A stretch of 64,000 nt of DNA from Betaproteobacteria bacterium (GTDB lineage Bacteria; Pseudomonadota; Gammaproteobacteria; Burkholderiales; Casimicrobiaceae), in assembly GCA_016720425.1 (NCBI GenBank), contig JADKKQ010000004.1:1-64000 (forward strand), given 5' to 3'. Shown in pieces: positions 8,292 through 17,327 of this stretch. Positions within the stretch are counted from its first letter, which is position 1. Each line of letters begins with the position of its first letter. The notes beneath the pieces are model-generated. The model was not told the DNA's origin. It searched no databases and worked only from the letters and a program-made list of their open reading frames with translations. Made by a program: the position numbers and the translations under genes.

Positions 8292-8738
8292 ATGCCGACA
8301 GGAACGGTCCGACTGCACCGCGTGCTGCGCGCGAGCCCGGAGAAGGTCTACCGTGCCTTTCTGCGGGCCGATGCGCTTTCGAAGTGGCTACCGCCCTACG
8401 GTTTCACCTGCCAGGTGGAGCACCTGGACGCCAGGGTCGGCGGCACTTTCCGGATGTCGTTCGAGAACTTCTCCACCGGCAACGGGCACTCGTTCGGCGG
8501 CCAGTATCTCGAACTGGTTCCCAACGAGCGCATCCGGTACACGGACAAGTTCGACGATCCGAGTCTGCCCGGCGAGATGCAGGTGACGGTATCGATAGCG
8601 CAGGTCTCGTGCGGTTCGGCGCTGACGATCGTGCAGGAGGGCATCCCGGAGGTCATCCCGCTGGAGATGTGCCATCTCGGTTGGCAGGAGTCGCTGGCGC
8701 AGCTTGCGCATCTTGTCGAGCCGGAAATCCCGGGGTAG
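8292..8738 (+). CDS. SRPBCC / AHSA1-type protein
   Basis: A 148-residue START-like fold protein. The N-terminal RVLRASPEKVYRAF and the KWLPPYGFTC and VGGTFRMSF stretches are hallmarks of the activator-of-Hsp90 homologue (AHSA1) subgroup. These proteins form a hydrophobic ligand cavity; most bacterial members have no assigned ligand. The start at 8292 has GGAGGAG seven bases upstream. It could be co-transcribed with the peptidase gene (121-base gap). Confidence 0.85.
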   Translation: MPTGTVRLHRVLRASPEKVYRAFLRADALSKWLPPYGFTCQVEHLDARVGGTFRMSFENFSTGNGHSFGGQYLELVPNERIRYTDKFDDPSLPGEMQVTVSIAQVSCGSALTIVQEGIPEVIPLEMCHLGWQESLAQLAHLVEPEIPG

Positions 8739-8847
8739 GCAAGGGACGCCGGGGGCGCCATCGCGTCCGAGGCCGCGACGGTCGGGAAACAGGCGTGATG
8801 CTTCATGGCGTCGCATCGATGACGGCGACGGCAGCATGCCGAGGGCG

Positions 8848-9039
8848 CTACCGGCTCTCTTTCGCCTCCGGCACCGAGGGCGTCTTGCGGAGCACCCGGT
8901 TGCGGAACTCCATGGCGCTCGTGCTCCCATGGTTGGGTCCCGCGTCGGCGCCCGCCTGCGGGACGCTCGCTTCGTCTTGGCTCACCAGTTCGCAAATGAC
9001 TTTGCCGTTGATCATGACGTAGTGCTCAACCATGCGCAT
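8848..9039 (-). CDS. small hypothetical protein
   Basis: A 63-residue frame beginning MRMVEHYVMINGKVICELV, preceded by AGAGGGAA as a moderate ribosome site. The first 20 residues look like a beta hairpin and the rest looks disordered. No family is recognised. It points the same way as the next small frame (9178-9381), so the two may form a transcript. Confidence 0.4.
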   Translation of the reverse strand: MRMVEHYVMINGKVICELVSQDEASVPQAGADAGPNHGSTSAMEFRNRVLRKTPSVPEAKESR

Positions 9040-9177
9040 GACGTTCCCTCTGCTCGGGGCGACTGGAGATTGTTCACTGCATCGATCAGCCGACCGCCAC
9101 GGCGCCTTGCCGAGATCGATGTACCAGCCTGCTGCTCGCCGTTCTCGAGCGCATTCCGCAAGGCGACCCTCGTGGCA

Positions 9178-9381
9178 TCAGGTACCCGACTTGGCAGGGG
9201 GCTCGGGCGGGACGCCCTTCGAGTAGCTGATCGCGCCGGCGGACCTGAACGCCGGTCGGTTCAGGTACAGCGCCTCCAAGGCGCGACGCAAGCGCTCGGC
9301 CTGCCCGATTTCCTCGGCGGTGGGTACATCGGGCGCCGGGTCGAGGCCGGGTGTTGCGGTCAACGGGTAGGGCTGGATCAT
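9178..9381 (-). CDS. small hypothetical protein
   Basis: A 67-residue, Pro-rich frame with a strong ribosome site (GAAGGAGACATC then ATG). A predicted helix (EEIGQAERLRRALEALYL) is followed by a flexible tail. The frame stays open upstream to 9678 and would add a hydrophobic segment (AIFAFGLIALVSA), so a longer protein is possible. The ribosome site favours the short form. No family is recognised. Confidence 0.4.
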   Translation of the reverse strand: MIQPYPLTATPGLDPAPDVPTAEEIGQAERLRRALEALYLNRPAFRSAGAISYSKGVPPEPPAKSGT

Positions 9382-9813
9382 GATGTCTCCTTCGCGCGCA
9401 GAGACAAGGGCAATCAGCCCGAACGCAAAGATGGCCCTGCTGGTGATCTCGAACGCAACTGCTGTGCCAGCGCGTGCCAGGAGGTCCCCGTCCGACTCGC
9501 CGGGCATGCGCAGGCGCCTGCGAAGAGCTCTGTATCTGCCTGTTTTGTTGCGCAGATTCTGTCCCGACACCGCTTCTTGACCCGTCGCCCGGCTTCCAGC
9601 TTCATCCGTCATCGGAAGTACCCGACGGGCAGCCGCCCCGCACCGTGTAAAGATCACCGACAGCGCGACGGGCGACATCCGCCGATGGCGGTCGGCCGGT
9701 CGAACTCGCCATCATGGCGGTCGACGTGGGCGGTAGCGACGGGGTCGAGACTGGCCCCGATGATCCGATCTGTGTCCCCCGGACGCTTCGGTTAGCGGCG
9801 CCGGCCGGACTGC
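9382..9813. other. intergenic, no gene recognised
   Basis: About 430 bases between the small frame at 9178 and the hemerythrin gene. Apart from the possible upstream extension of the small frame to 9678, I see only shadow frames and no clear promoter, hairpin or repeat. Confidence 0.4.
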
Positions 9814-10239
9814 TCAAGCAGCGAAAGTCGGAGGAAGCCGTGCCAGGAGGGGCTTCATCGACATGTCCTCCTGCATGAGGTGTTCCACCAGCCACCGACG
9901 CGTGGACTCCACGAGGTGTTCGAGCCGTGCCGCGCCTTCGGACACGGTTGCAAGGTGCTCGAACTCGACGCAGAGATCCTTCAGGTACTCGCGCAAGTTC
10001 GTGTGGCTGAGCTCGTGCTCCGAATGAAGGGTGAAGCCCATCGCCAATTGAATGCGCTCCTCGCGCGCGAGGTGAAGATCGGCATAGTCGGTGAGCCGCC
10101 GGAGTATCACGCGCAGGCTCGCCGCCGGCTGCTGCGTCGCACACGCCAGCTCGATTGCGTTGATGAGGTGAAGCAGATAGTGGTGATCGCTGTCGATGAC
10201 AGCGTTGCCGACGGACATCTCTTCGTGCCAGAGAAGCAT
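9814..10239 (-). CDS. bacteriohemerythrin
   Basis: A 141-residue single-domain hemerythrin that binds O2 at a non-heme di-iron site in a four-helix bundle. It is probably an oxygen sensor, carrier or scavenger in the cytoplasm. The iron ligands are visible: the H19/H20 or H24 region after WHEEMSVGNAVID, H56-xxx-E60, H75-xxx-H79 and H120-xxxx-D125. The start at 10239 has AAGGA upstream; the frame to 10317 lacks one. It has the same strand as the rhodanese gene upstream in transcription, with a 230-base gap that holds no gene. Confidence 0.92.
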   Translation of the reverse strand: MLLWHEEMSVGNAVIDSDHHYLLHLINAIELACATQQPAASLRVILRRLTDYADLHLAREERIQLAMGFTLHSEHELSHTNLREYLKDLCVEFEHLATVSEGAARLEHLVESTRRWLVEHLMQEDMSMKPLLARLPPTFAA

Positions 10240-10470
10240 GGGTCCATCCTTGGGTTCAGTAGATGACGCGCAGACTGTCGCGTCGACGTCGCGCGCTCGC
10301 GTCCCCACCATGCGCAATTCCCATGCCCGCGCGCGAGGATGGTGCTTCCTTCGATAAGTGCTTGTTTGTGCGGAGTTGCGCGACCCGCCAGCGCGTCATG
10401 CCCGGCACTCTACATGAAATGTCCTGGGGCATTGCGCACCCGTTCGGCGCGTCCTCACGCGTGTGCGGCA

Positions 10471-10935
10471 TCAACGCGGGCGTTGCTGTTGCGGGCGCAC
10501 GTGCGGCATCAGCCGGCACTCGCCGTCGTCACCCTCGACGGCGCGTCCCTCGGCATCGACCAACGGTTGCTCGAAATCGTTCCAGCCTCGCACGCCGGTC
10601 TTCAGCGAGACGACATCGGAAAACCCCAGTTGCTGCATCACGTCGGCGGCGAGTATGGAGCGATTGCCCGAGCGGCACACGACGACGATGGGTCGCTCCT
10701 TCCGTCCGGCGAGCTCGGGAACCGTCTCCTCGAAGTCCCACTCGCACGCCTGTTCCAGCACGCCGCGCGGCACGTTGATCGAGCCCGGTATTCGCGCCAG
10801 GGCGAATTCCGCCGGCTCACGGACATCGAGCAACAGCGGCGGCCGATCGCGCGCCAGTTGCCTGGTCAGATCCCAGGGCTGAATTTCACGCACGCGCTGC
10901 AACGCGTCGGCAAGCAGGTCCGCATAACGTTTCAT
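10471..10935 (-). CDS. rhodanese-like sulfurtransferase
   Basis: A 154-residue single rhodanese domain with the active-site loop CRSGNRS (C87) and the usual LLLDVREPAEFALARIPGS (D37/R39) motif before it. The six-residue loop fits a sulfur rather than a phosphate-ester substrate. There is no signal peptide. A non-conserved tail rich in Arg and Gln follows residue 130. The likely role is sulfane-sulfur transfer or cyanide/thiosulfate chemistry; the physiological donor is unknown. It is divergent from the sirtuin gene. Confidence 0.88.
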   Translation of the reverse strand: MKRYADLLADALQRVREIQPWDLTRQLARDRPPLLLDVREPAEFALARIPGSINVPRGVLEQACEWDFEETVPELAGRKERPIVVVCRSGNRSILAADVMQQLGFSDVVSLKTGVRGWNDFEQPLVDAEGRAVEGDDGECRLMPHVRPQQQRPR

Positions 10936-11102
10936 CGGTCATTCTCTCCCGGGGCCGGCGAGGAGGTGGAGCTTACGACGTCCGCGCGGCATCGTCCAAC
11001 GATTGCCAAAGGGTGCGCTTGGTGCCATGGTGACAATTGGCTGTCGCTCCGTCTGGCGAGAGGGTGGGCGGGCAGGTTCGCGCAGCACCCGGGAGTGTGC
11101 AG

Positions 11103-11870
11103 GTGAGCACGGAAGACACGATCGCGCGCATCGCGGAGTTGCTTCGGCAATCCCGGCGGATCCTGTTCGTGACCGGGGCCGGGATCTCGGCCGACTCGGG
11201 ATTGCCGACCTATCGCGGCGTCGCCGGGCTGTACGAGGGCAAGGAGACCGAAGAAGGTTTGCCGATCGAAGCCGCGCTCTCCGGCGAGGTGTTCGCACTG
11301 CGTCCGGACATCACCTGGAAATACCTCGCCCAGATCGAACGGAATTGCCGCGGAGCCAGGCCGAATGCGGCGCACCGTGCGATCGCCGAGCTGGAACGAC
11401 GTCTGGCCCGGGTGCAGGTCTTCACCCAGAACGTCGACGGCCTGCACCGCAAGGCCGGGAGCCGCGATCTGATCGAGGTGCACGGCAGCCTGGATACGCT
11501 CCATTGCCCCCGATGCAGGTACCGGAGCGCGGTCGAGAGCCTGGAAGGCCGGGACCTCCCACCGCAGTGCCCGCGGTGCGGAAGCGTCCTGCGCCCGGAT
11601 ATCGTGCTCTTCGGAGAGAGCCTCCCTGAAGGAGCCATCGACCGGCTTCTGGCCACACTGGCGGAGGGCGTGGACATGGTGTTTGCGATCGGCACCACGG
11701 CGGTGTTTCCGTACGTTGCGCATCCCGTCATGGCCGCGGCACGAGCGCGGATTCCGACGGTGGAAATCAATCCCGCGCCGACTCGCTTGAGCGAGTACGT
11801 CGAATTCCGTCTGCGGCTGGGCGCCGCTGAGGCGATGACGGCGATCATGGCCCGGCTGGAGTCGACCTGA
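11103..11870 (+). CDS. cobB: NAD-dependent protein deacylase, sirtuin family
   Basis: A 255-residue sirtuin that removes acyl groups from lysines using NAD. The motifs are GAGISADSGLPTYR (25-38), TQNVDGLH (108-115), catalytic H127 in VHGSLD, and a four-cysteine zinc ribbon C135/C138...C156/C159. It ends with the GTTAVFPYVAHPV and EINPAPT regions that contact NAD. The GTG at 11103 is taken as the start (CGGGAG upstream); translating from 11037 adds 22 residues of no recognisable kind. Alanine and tyrosine residues of CobB-type desuccinylases (YxxR) are not obvious, so plain deacetylase activity is more likely. Confidence 0.9.
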   Translation: MSTEDTIARIAELLRQSRRILFVTGAGISADSGLPTYRGVAGLYEGKETEEGLPIEAALSGEVFALRPDITWKYLAQIERNCRGARPNAAHRAIAELERRLARVQVFTQNVDGLHRKAGSRDLIEVHGSLDTLHCPRCRYRSAVESLEGRDLPPQCPRCGSVLRPDIVLFGESLPEGAIDRLLATLAEGVDMVFAIGTTAVFPYVAHPVMAAARARIPTVEINPAPTRLSEYVEFRLRLGAAEAMTAIMARLEST

Positions 11871-11900
11871 AGCGGTCCGGATCGAAAGACTCTCAGCCTC

Positions 11901-12332
11901 TCACCCTTTGCCGGGGGGCAGGGCGATCCCGAGCACGTCGGCCGCCCTCGGCACGTCCGCCGCGTCGACCCACAGGATCGCGGCCCAGCGCCCGGCGCCG
12001 GCGACCATGGCGTCGATCGCCGTCACGTTGATGTGCGCGTCGGCGAATTTCTTCAGGTTGTCGGCGAGCGCGCCCGGCCGGTCGTCGCCCTGGATCAGGA
12101 AGCCGCTCTTCTGCGCCGCGAAGCCGAGGCCGGCCTCGCGCACGGCACCCGAGAATGCCGCATCGTCGTCGGGCACCACGTCGATCCAGGCCAATCCGTC
12201 GCGTTGCGACCCGGAGCAGGCAAGGAGGTTCACGCCGCTGCTCACCAGCGCCGCCAGCACCTTGAACGCGGCCCCCGGCTGATCGGGCACCTGCGTGGAG
12301 TAGTAGTTCACCTTCCGGGCATGGTCTGCCAT
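11901..12332 (-). CDS. tandem ACT-domain protein
   Basis: A 143-residue protein made of two ACT-like modules (about 8-75 and 78-140). Each begins with a DQPGAAF or DRPGALADNL turn characteristic of ligand-binding ACT domains. It has no catalytic domain, so it is likely an amino-acid-responsive regulator or an orphan subunit. AGGAGGG precedes the ATG. It is convergent with cobB (30-base gap). Confidence 0.8.
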   Translation of the reverse strand: MADHARKVNYYSTQVPDQPGAAFKVLAALVSSGVNLLACSGSQRDGLAWIDVVPDDDAAFSGAVREAGLGFAAQKSGFLIQGDDRPGALADNLKKFADAHINVTAIDAMVAGAGRWAAILWVDAADVPRAADVLGIALPPGKG

Positions 12333-12626
12333 GGGAGTCCCTCCTGCCGCGGGCCGATGGGCCCGAACTCACACTCTACGCCGGGAACGGCACCGCCGGC
12401 ATCTCCTGCTGCCGCGCGGGAGGATCGTGACCCCCCCGATCGGGTTCCTGCGGCCGCATCCTTGCGCCAGCGTCGGACACACACAGGCGGGGTCGATCGC
12501 CGCGGATTGCCGCGTGCAGGGAACCGCAGAAATCCGTCCGGGGGTTGCGGGTAAGATGTTCATGTCGGCGGAGCTCCGAAGGTCGCGGTGTCACCTGCGA
12601 CGCACAACCCCCTCAGGATGGAAACC

Positions 12627-13481
12627 ATGGCAAACATTGCATTCCTCGGCACCGGACTGCTCGGCAGCGCGTTCGCGGAGGCTGCCGCCAAGCGCGGCGA
12701 TGCGGTCACCGCTTGGAACCGCTCGCCCGACAAGGTCGCGGCGCTCGCTCGATTCGGCGTGAAGGCGGCCGCGACGCCGGCCGATGCCGTACGCGGCGCA
12801 TCGCGGGTCCATCTGGTTCTCAAGGAGGACGCGGTGGTCGACGAGGTCATCGCGGCGGCACTCCCCGGACTTTCGGCGGATGCGATCCTCATCGATCACA
12901 GCACGACGCTGCCGCGCCTCACCGCGGCGCGGGCGGAGCGACTCCAGGCGCACGGGGTCCGGTATCTGCACTGCCCCGTGTTCATGGGGCCTGCCGCCGC
13001 ACGAAGCGCGCAGGGCCTGATGGTGGCGGCGGGACCGCGTGCGCTGTTTGAAACCGTCGAGGCCGAGCTTTCCCGGATGACGGGTCAACTGGCGTACATG
13101 GGCGAGCGCGCCGATCTCGCGGCCGTCGACAAGCTGCTGGGCAACGCGATGATCATCGGCATCTGGGCGGTGATGGCCGACGTCCTCACGCTGGCCCGGG
13201 CGAGCGGCGTCGACGCCGGGGACGCGATCAAGTTGCTCGGGATGATCGATCTCGATGCGATGGTCGCACGACGCGGAGCGAGCATGGCCAAGGGCGACTT
13301 CAGCCCGAGTTTCGAGCTGGCGATGGCGCGCAAGGATGTGCGGCTGATGCTGGAGGTGGCGGGCGACCAGCCGCTGGCGGCGCTGCCCGCGGTGGCCGCG
13401 CGGATGGATCGACTCATCGCCGCCGGGCACGGCGCGATGGACGCGAGCGTGATGGCCGTCGACGCGATGCGTCGAGCCTGA
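12627..13481 (+). CDS. beta-hydroxyacid dehydrogenase (HIBADH/GarR family)
   Basis: A 284-residue NAD(P)-dependent dehydrogenase. The Rossmann motif GTGLLG (8-13) and AWNRSPDK (NADP-type Arg) come first. A variant of the substrate loop (CPVFMGPAAARSAQG) follows, then the catalytic lysine region VDKLLGNAM and a C-terminal helical domain ending in RKDVRLML. The family reduces or oxidises short beta-hydroxyacids such as 3-hydroxyisobutyrate and tartronate semialdehyde. Because it adjoins a sugar-acid locus, a tartronate-semialdehyde reductase type role is possible but not shown. ATG 12627 follows AGGATGGAAACC; ATG 12618 is the alternative. It is convergent with the dehydratase gene. Confidence 0.85.
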   Translation: MANIAFLGTGLLGSAFAEAAAKRGDAVTAWNRSPDKVAALARFGVKAAATPADAVRGASRVHLVLKEDAVVDEVIAAALPGLSADAILIDHSTTLPRLTAARAERLQAHGVRYLHCPVFMGPAAARSAQGLMVAAGPRALFETVEAELSRMTGQLAYMGERADLAAVDKLLGNAMIIGIWAVMADVLTLARASGVDAGDAIKLLGMIDLDAMVARRGASMAKGDFSPSFELAMARKDVRLMLEVAGDQPLAALPAVAARMDRLIAAGHGAMDASVMAVDAMRRA

Positions 13482-13536
13482 GTTCTGGCGACCGTTTCGG
13501 CGGCTCCGGACGCGCGCGCCGCACAAGACACTGCTG

Positions 13537-14733
13537 CTACCAGTTGGTCCGTGTCCCGTCGCCGAGCACCATCCGCTCGTCGCGCCAGGTCACGCCCGTC
13601 GCCGCCGCCCGCAGGACCTCGTTCCAGTCGATGGCCACGCCGAGTCCCGGACCCGTCGGGAGCGCCAGGTGTCCGTCGGTGTCGACGTCGAACTGCGGCC
13701 ACTGCGACTCGGCGATGTAGCGTAGCCAGGGATCGACCGACCCGGTCGCACCGGAGGCGTTGTAGTGCAGGCCCTTCGACCACTCCAGAATCCAGCCGGC
13801 ACGACTGGTCACGACGACGTGCAGGCAGGCCATGAAGGCGACGGGCGAGAGCGGGCAGTGTGGCGCCAACGCGATGCCGTTGGCTTCCGCCATCGCGGCG
13901 ATGTCCAGCGCGTTCAGGATGCCGCCGACGTGGACGAGATCCGGCTGGAGTATGTGCACTCCTTTCGCCGCGATGACGTCCGAGAACTCGGCGGGAACGT
14001 ACATTCTCTCGCCCGTGGCGATCGGTATGTGGGTGATGCCCGCGATCTCCGGGAGCCAGCGGTTGTAGTCGGGACGAACGGGTTCCTCGTAGAACAACGG
14101 GCGGCAGAATTCGAGTTCCTTGGCCAATCGCCGCGCCATCGGGACGTTGGCGCGCCCGTGAAAGTCGAAGGCGATGTCGACCTCCGGGCCGACCGCATCG
14201 CGGACCGCTGCGGCCCGCCTGACGGCGGCATCGATGCCGCCGTAGGTGTCGACGGCGGCAAGCGGCGGGCAGGCGTTCATCTTGATCGCCTTCGCGCCCT
14301 CGGCGACGACCTGCGCGGCTTCGTCCGCGGCAGCGCCGGGCGCGTTGTTGTTGCCCCCCGCCCAGCGGTAGACCTTGACCCGATCGCGAACGGCACCGCC
14401 GAGCAGGCGGTGGAGCGGAAGGTCGAGGCTCTTCCCCCGGAGGTCCCAGAGCGCGATCTCGATCGCCGCCAGCGCACTCATGAAGTGCGGTCCGCCGTGA
14501 TAGAAGCTCTGGTCGTAGCACCCGCGAACCAGGCCCCGGATGTCCGCGGCGTCCCGGCCGATGAACCACGGCTCGAGCTCGTGCACCAGCGCCCGAGCGC
14601 TGTCGTGCTGCCCCTCGACGGTGAATTCGCCGAACCCGAAGATGCCGGCATCGGTGTGAATGCGCAGCAAGCCCCAGCGCGGCGGCACCACCGCGGTCTC
14701 GAATTTCGCGATGACGATCTTTGCCCGAGCCAT
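13537..14733 (-). CDS. enolase-superfamily sugar-acid dehydratase (galactonate dehydratase-like)
   Basis: A 398-residue enzyme of the mandelate racemase/enolase superfamily, expected to abstract the alpha proton of a sugar acid and eliminate water. The motifs are an N-terminal capping domain (1-115), AIKMNAC on the second strand, DFHGR (first Mg ligand with the Arg typical of DgoD/RspA-type dehydratases), YEEPV, ATGERMY, QPDLVHVGG and HCPLSP. This pattern fits D-galactonate or related aldonate dehydratases better than muconate cycloisomerases. GAGGAGAC precedes the chosen ATG; the open frame to 14994 is a shadow of the cupin gene. It is the last gene of the leftward operon. Confidence 0.85.
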   Translation of the reverse strand: MARAKIVIAKFETAVVPPRWGLLRIHTDAGIFGFGEFTVEGQHDSARALVHELEPWFIGRDAADIRGLVRGCYDQSFYHGGPHFMSALAAIEIALWDLRGKSLDLPLHRLLGGAVRDRVKVYRWAGGNNNAPGAAADEAAQVVAEGAKAIKMNACPPLAAVDTYGGIDAAVRRAAAVRDAVGPEVDIAFDFHGRANVPMARRLAKELEFCRPLFYEEPVRPDYNRWLPEIAGITHIPIATGERMYVPAEFSDVIAAKGVHILQPDLVHVGGILNALDIAAMAEANGIALAPHCPLSPVAFMACLHVVVTSRAGWILEWSKGLHYNASGATGSVDPWLRYIAESQWPQFDVDTDGHLALPTGPGLGVAIDWNEVLRAAATGVTWRDERMVLGDGTRTNW

Positions 14734-14786
14734 TCCGTGTCTCCTCGTCACGTCCGGTATCGCGCGGACTTCAGCGCCCCCGGCAG

Positions 14787-15164
14787 CTACTCGGTCTTTC
14801 CCGTCCCGAGCTCGGCCAGGCGTCGCGCGATGTCTTCCCGGGCCGGGCTGAAGACGTCCAGCACGACCGCGTCTTCGTCCATCGTCTGGATTCGGTGCTC
14901 GACGTTCCTGGGCACGTAGGCGAACTCGCCGGGCCCCATGATCCGCGTCTCCCCGTCGATCTCCATCAGCATCCTGCCCTTGATCATGATGCAAACCTGA
15001 TCGTTGGGATGGGAGTGGGGCAGGGCCTTGAGTCCCGCCACGGCGCCATGCAGTCCGAGCATGAGGTCGCCGAGAACGATGCCCCGCCGCGTCATGCCTG
15101 CGGGCAGCGTCGGACCCGGCTCGTCATCCTCGATGATTTCATTCCACCTGTGAAAATGCGACAT
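14787..15164 (-). CDS. cupin-domain protein
   Basis: A 125-residue single cupin barrel. The first motif is LPHSHPNDQVCIMIKG, which includes two metal-type histidines; the second is PGEFAYVPRNVEHRIQ. Such small cupins in sugar loci act as isomerases, lyases or sensors, and the activity here is unassigned. The start at 15164 has AGGAGAGGG upstream; the frame to 15191 lacks one. It lies between the SDR and dehydratase genes in one leftward operon. Confidence 0.8.
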   Translation of the reverse strand: MSHFHRWNEIIEDDEPGPTLPAGMTRRGIVLGDLMLGLHGAVAGLKALPHSHPNDQVCIMIKGRMLMEIDGETRIMGPGEFAYVPRNVEHRIQTMDEDAVVLDVFSPAREDIARRLAELGTGKTE

Positions 15165-15255
15165 GGTCGAGCCCTCTCCTGGTTGATGCACTGCACGTGG
15201 TCGAGCCGGCGGGCGCGTCGTCCTGCGGCCCGATCGCGCCCGGCCCGACAGGCTG

Positions 15256-16053
15256 CTATGCGCCCAGCCAGCCGCCGTCCACCGGCAGCACGTGTCCGTT
15301 GACGAAATTCGACGCGTCCGATGCCAGGAAGATGACCGGCCCGAACAGGTCTTCGAGCTCGCCCAGCCGCTTCATCGGTATGCGGCTCATCACCCATTCG
15401 AGTTTGGACGGCTCCGCCAGCAGGCTCCTGTTGATCGCGGTCAGCGTGAAGACCGGCGCGATCGCGTTGACGTTGATGCCGCGCGGGCCCCACTCGATCG
15501 CCAGCGAGCGGGTGAGCTGGTTGATCGCGCCCTTGCTCGGCGCATAGGCGAGATCCTGCGCGCGGCCCTGGAAGGCGCGCACCGACGAGATGTTGATGAT
15601 CTTGCCCCGGCCCGCGGCGAGCATCAGTCTTCCGGCGTGCTTGCAGCAGAGGACGACGGATTTGAGGTTGACGTCGATGACGCGCTGCCATGCGGCCATG
15701 TCGAGTTCCGCCGATTCCTGCAGGTGCACGGTTCCCTGGCTGTTCACGAGGATGTCGAGACCGCCGAGGCGTTCCGCGACGTCCCGCACCACCCGCTCGA
15801 CCTCGGCCTCGTCGGTCGCATCGACGGCGATGAACTCGCCCCGGCGTCCGAGCGCAGCGACGGCCGATGCGGTCTCCTCCAATCCTGGCGACGCGAGGCC
15901 CGCGACGCAGACGTCGGCGCCGGCGTGCGCCAGCGCGACCGCCATCGCCTGGCCCAGTCCGGTGCCGCCGCCGACGACCAGCGCTCGGCGTCCGCCGAGG
16001 TCGAACAACCGCGCGCGGCGGGCCTGTTGCAGGAGTTCATGCAGTTCGTCCAT
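15256..16053 (-). CDS. short-chain dehydrogenase/reductase
   Basis: A 265-residue classical SDR. The cofactor motif GGGTGLG (28-34), NSQG (the NNAG equivalent), the serine region INISSVRAF, and the catalytic Y-A-P-S-K are all present. It closes with the PVDGGW end. D at the end of beta 2 is not obvious, so NAD or NADP preference is unclear. In this operon it probably oxidises a sugar or sugar acid at one hydroxyl. It sits four bases from the upstream dehydrogenase gene, so co-transcription is certain in practice. Confidence 0.87.
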   Translation of the reverse strand: MDELHELLQQARRARLFDLGGRRALVVGGGTGLGQAMAVALAHAGADVCVAGLASPGLEETASAVAALGRRGEFIAVDATDEAEVERVVRDVAERLGGLDILVNSQGTVHLQESAELDMAAWQRVIDVNLKSVVLCCKHAGRLMLAAGRGKIINISSVRAFQGRAQDLAYAPSKGAINQLTRSLAIEWGPRGINVNAIAPVFTLTAINRSLLAEPSKLEWVMSRIPMKRLGELEDLFGPVIFLASDASNFVNGHVLPVDGGWLGA

Positions 16054-16056
16054 GGT

Positions 16057-17145
16057 TCACCCCTCGGCGCCGTTGGGCTCGATGACCACCTTGATGACGC
16101 CGTCGCGACGGTTGACGAACGTGTCCAGCCCCTTGGCGAAATCCTCCAGCGGGAACGTGTGGGTGATGAGGTCCGCGACCTCGATGTGTCCGGCGGCCAT
16201 CATGGCGATGATCTTTCGGGCCACGTTGGGGTTCGCGCGCGACCCGAAGATGGCGATCTCGTTGTGCACGATGTACTTGTACGGGAGCTCCTCGACAACC
16301 GTGTCGGGCGGCACGCCGACCAGCGACACCTTGCCGCCCTTGCGCACCATGCGCACCGCCTGGGCGAACGTGCCGGGCGCGCCGGAGCACTCGCAGACGA
16401 GATCGACGCCCAGCCCGTCCGTCAGTCCGCGGACCGCCTTGACCGGATCCTCCTGCTGGATGTCGACGACGGCATTGGCGCCCATTGCGGCGGCTGCCTT
16501 GAGTCGCGCACCGCGCCCGACGACGATGACGCGCGCCGCGCCCAGCGCCGTGGCGAACCGCATGGCGAGGAGGCCGATGGGCCCCGGGCCGATGATCACC
16601 ACGGTGCCGCCGGGCCTGACGCCGGCGAGCTCCAGTCCGTGCAGGCCCGCGCCGACGGTGTCGACCAGGGCCCCCTCGCGAAACGAGATCGTCGGCGGCA
16701 GGAGATTGACGCTGCGGATCGAGTAGGCGTTGTACTGCGCGTAGGCGCCCTGCGAGATGAAACCGTAGTGGCGGTGCCCGGTTTCGGGCCGCCCGTAGTT
16801 CTCGCAGAGGTTGTAGCGACCCTCCAGGCAGTTGCGGCAATAGCCGCATCCCTTGTGCGCCTCGCCGGCCACCCGGTCTCCCGGCGTGAAGCCGATGACG
16901 CCGTCGCCGACCTCGACGATCTCGCCGGACCACTCGTGCCCCGGTATGAACGGGTAGGCCGGCGGCCAGATTCCGGCCAGGCCACCGCGGATGATCTCGG
17001 GGTCGCTGCCGCAGATCGCGACGCCGCGAATGCGGCAGAGAACCTCGCCCTGGCCCGGCTTCGGTATGGCAACCTCCCGGACCTCGAAAGCCCCCGGCGA
17101 GGTCAGCACCAGTGCCTTCATCGTGTTCGTGCCAAGTGCGGTCAT
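16057..17145 (-). CDS. zinc-dependent alcohol/sugar dehydrogenase (MDR family)
   Basis: A 362-residue medium-chain dehydrogenase. Catalytic zinc ligands are in AICGSD and PGHEW, and the structural zinc lobe is GCGYCRNCLEGRYNLC. The Rossmann motif is GPGPIG followed by a basic residue pattern (VVGRG) that could favour NADP. It resembles sorbitol/threonine-type dehydrogenases. It is the first gene of the leftward operon, and its start at 17145 follows GGGAGAATCACC. It is divergent from gntR with operator-like sequences between. The substrate is not readable; a polyol or aldose fits the ABC importer and lactonase in the same locus. Confidence 0.88.
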   Translation of the reverse strand: MTALGTNTMKALVLTSPGAFEVREVAIPKPGQGEVLCRIRGVAICGSDPEIIRGGLAGIWPPAYPFIPGHEWSGEIVEVGDGVIGFTPGDRVAGEAHKGCGYCRNCLEGRYNLCENYGRPETGHRHYGFISQGAYAQYNAYSIRSVNLLPPTISFREGALVDTVGAGLHGLELAGVRPGGTVVIIGPGPIGLLAMRFATALGAARVIVVGRGARLKAAAAMGANAVVDIQQEDPVKAVRGLTDGLGVDLVCECSGAPGTFAQAVRMVRKGGKVSLVGVPPDTVVEELPYKYIVHNEIAIFGSRANPNVARKIIAMMAAGHIEVADLITHTFPLEDFAKGLDTFVNRRDGVIKVVIEPNGAEG

Positions 17146-17235
17146 GGTGATTCTCCCTTGCGGAAGTGGATCGTGATTCGCCGGGTGTTGGCCGGGCTGA
17201 AGGCTCACGGGGGCGAAAGTGAGGATCTTTTACAC

Positions 17236-17261
17236 ATTGGATCCAACGTACAGTATACAAT
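17236..17261. promoter_or_regulatory. candidate GntR (FCD) operator pair and leftward promoter
   Basis: ATTGGATCCAA (17236-17246) and, on the other strand, ATTGTATACT (17252-17261) share the pattern ATTGKATMC. The TATACT on the minus strand is also a good -10 for the leftward operon, so a bound repressor would block it. The site lies 67 bases before the gntR start. The same motif recurs at 18095-18104. Confidence 0.6.
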
Positions 17262-17327
17262 CATTGTTGGGCTGTTCGGCAATCGGTCCGCAGGTTCGAC
17301 CACCATTGCGGCGAAGGAGATTTGCCC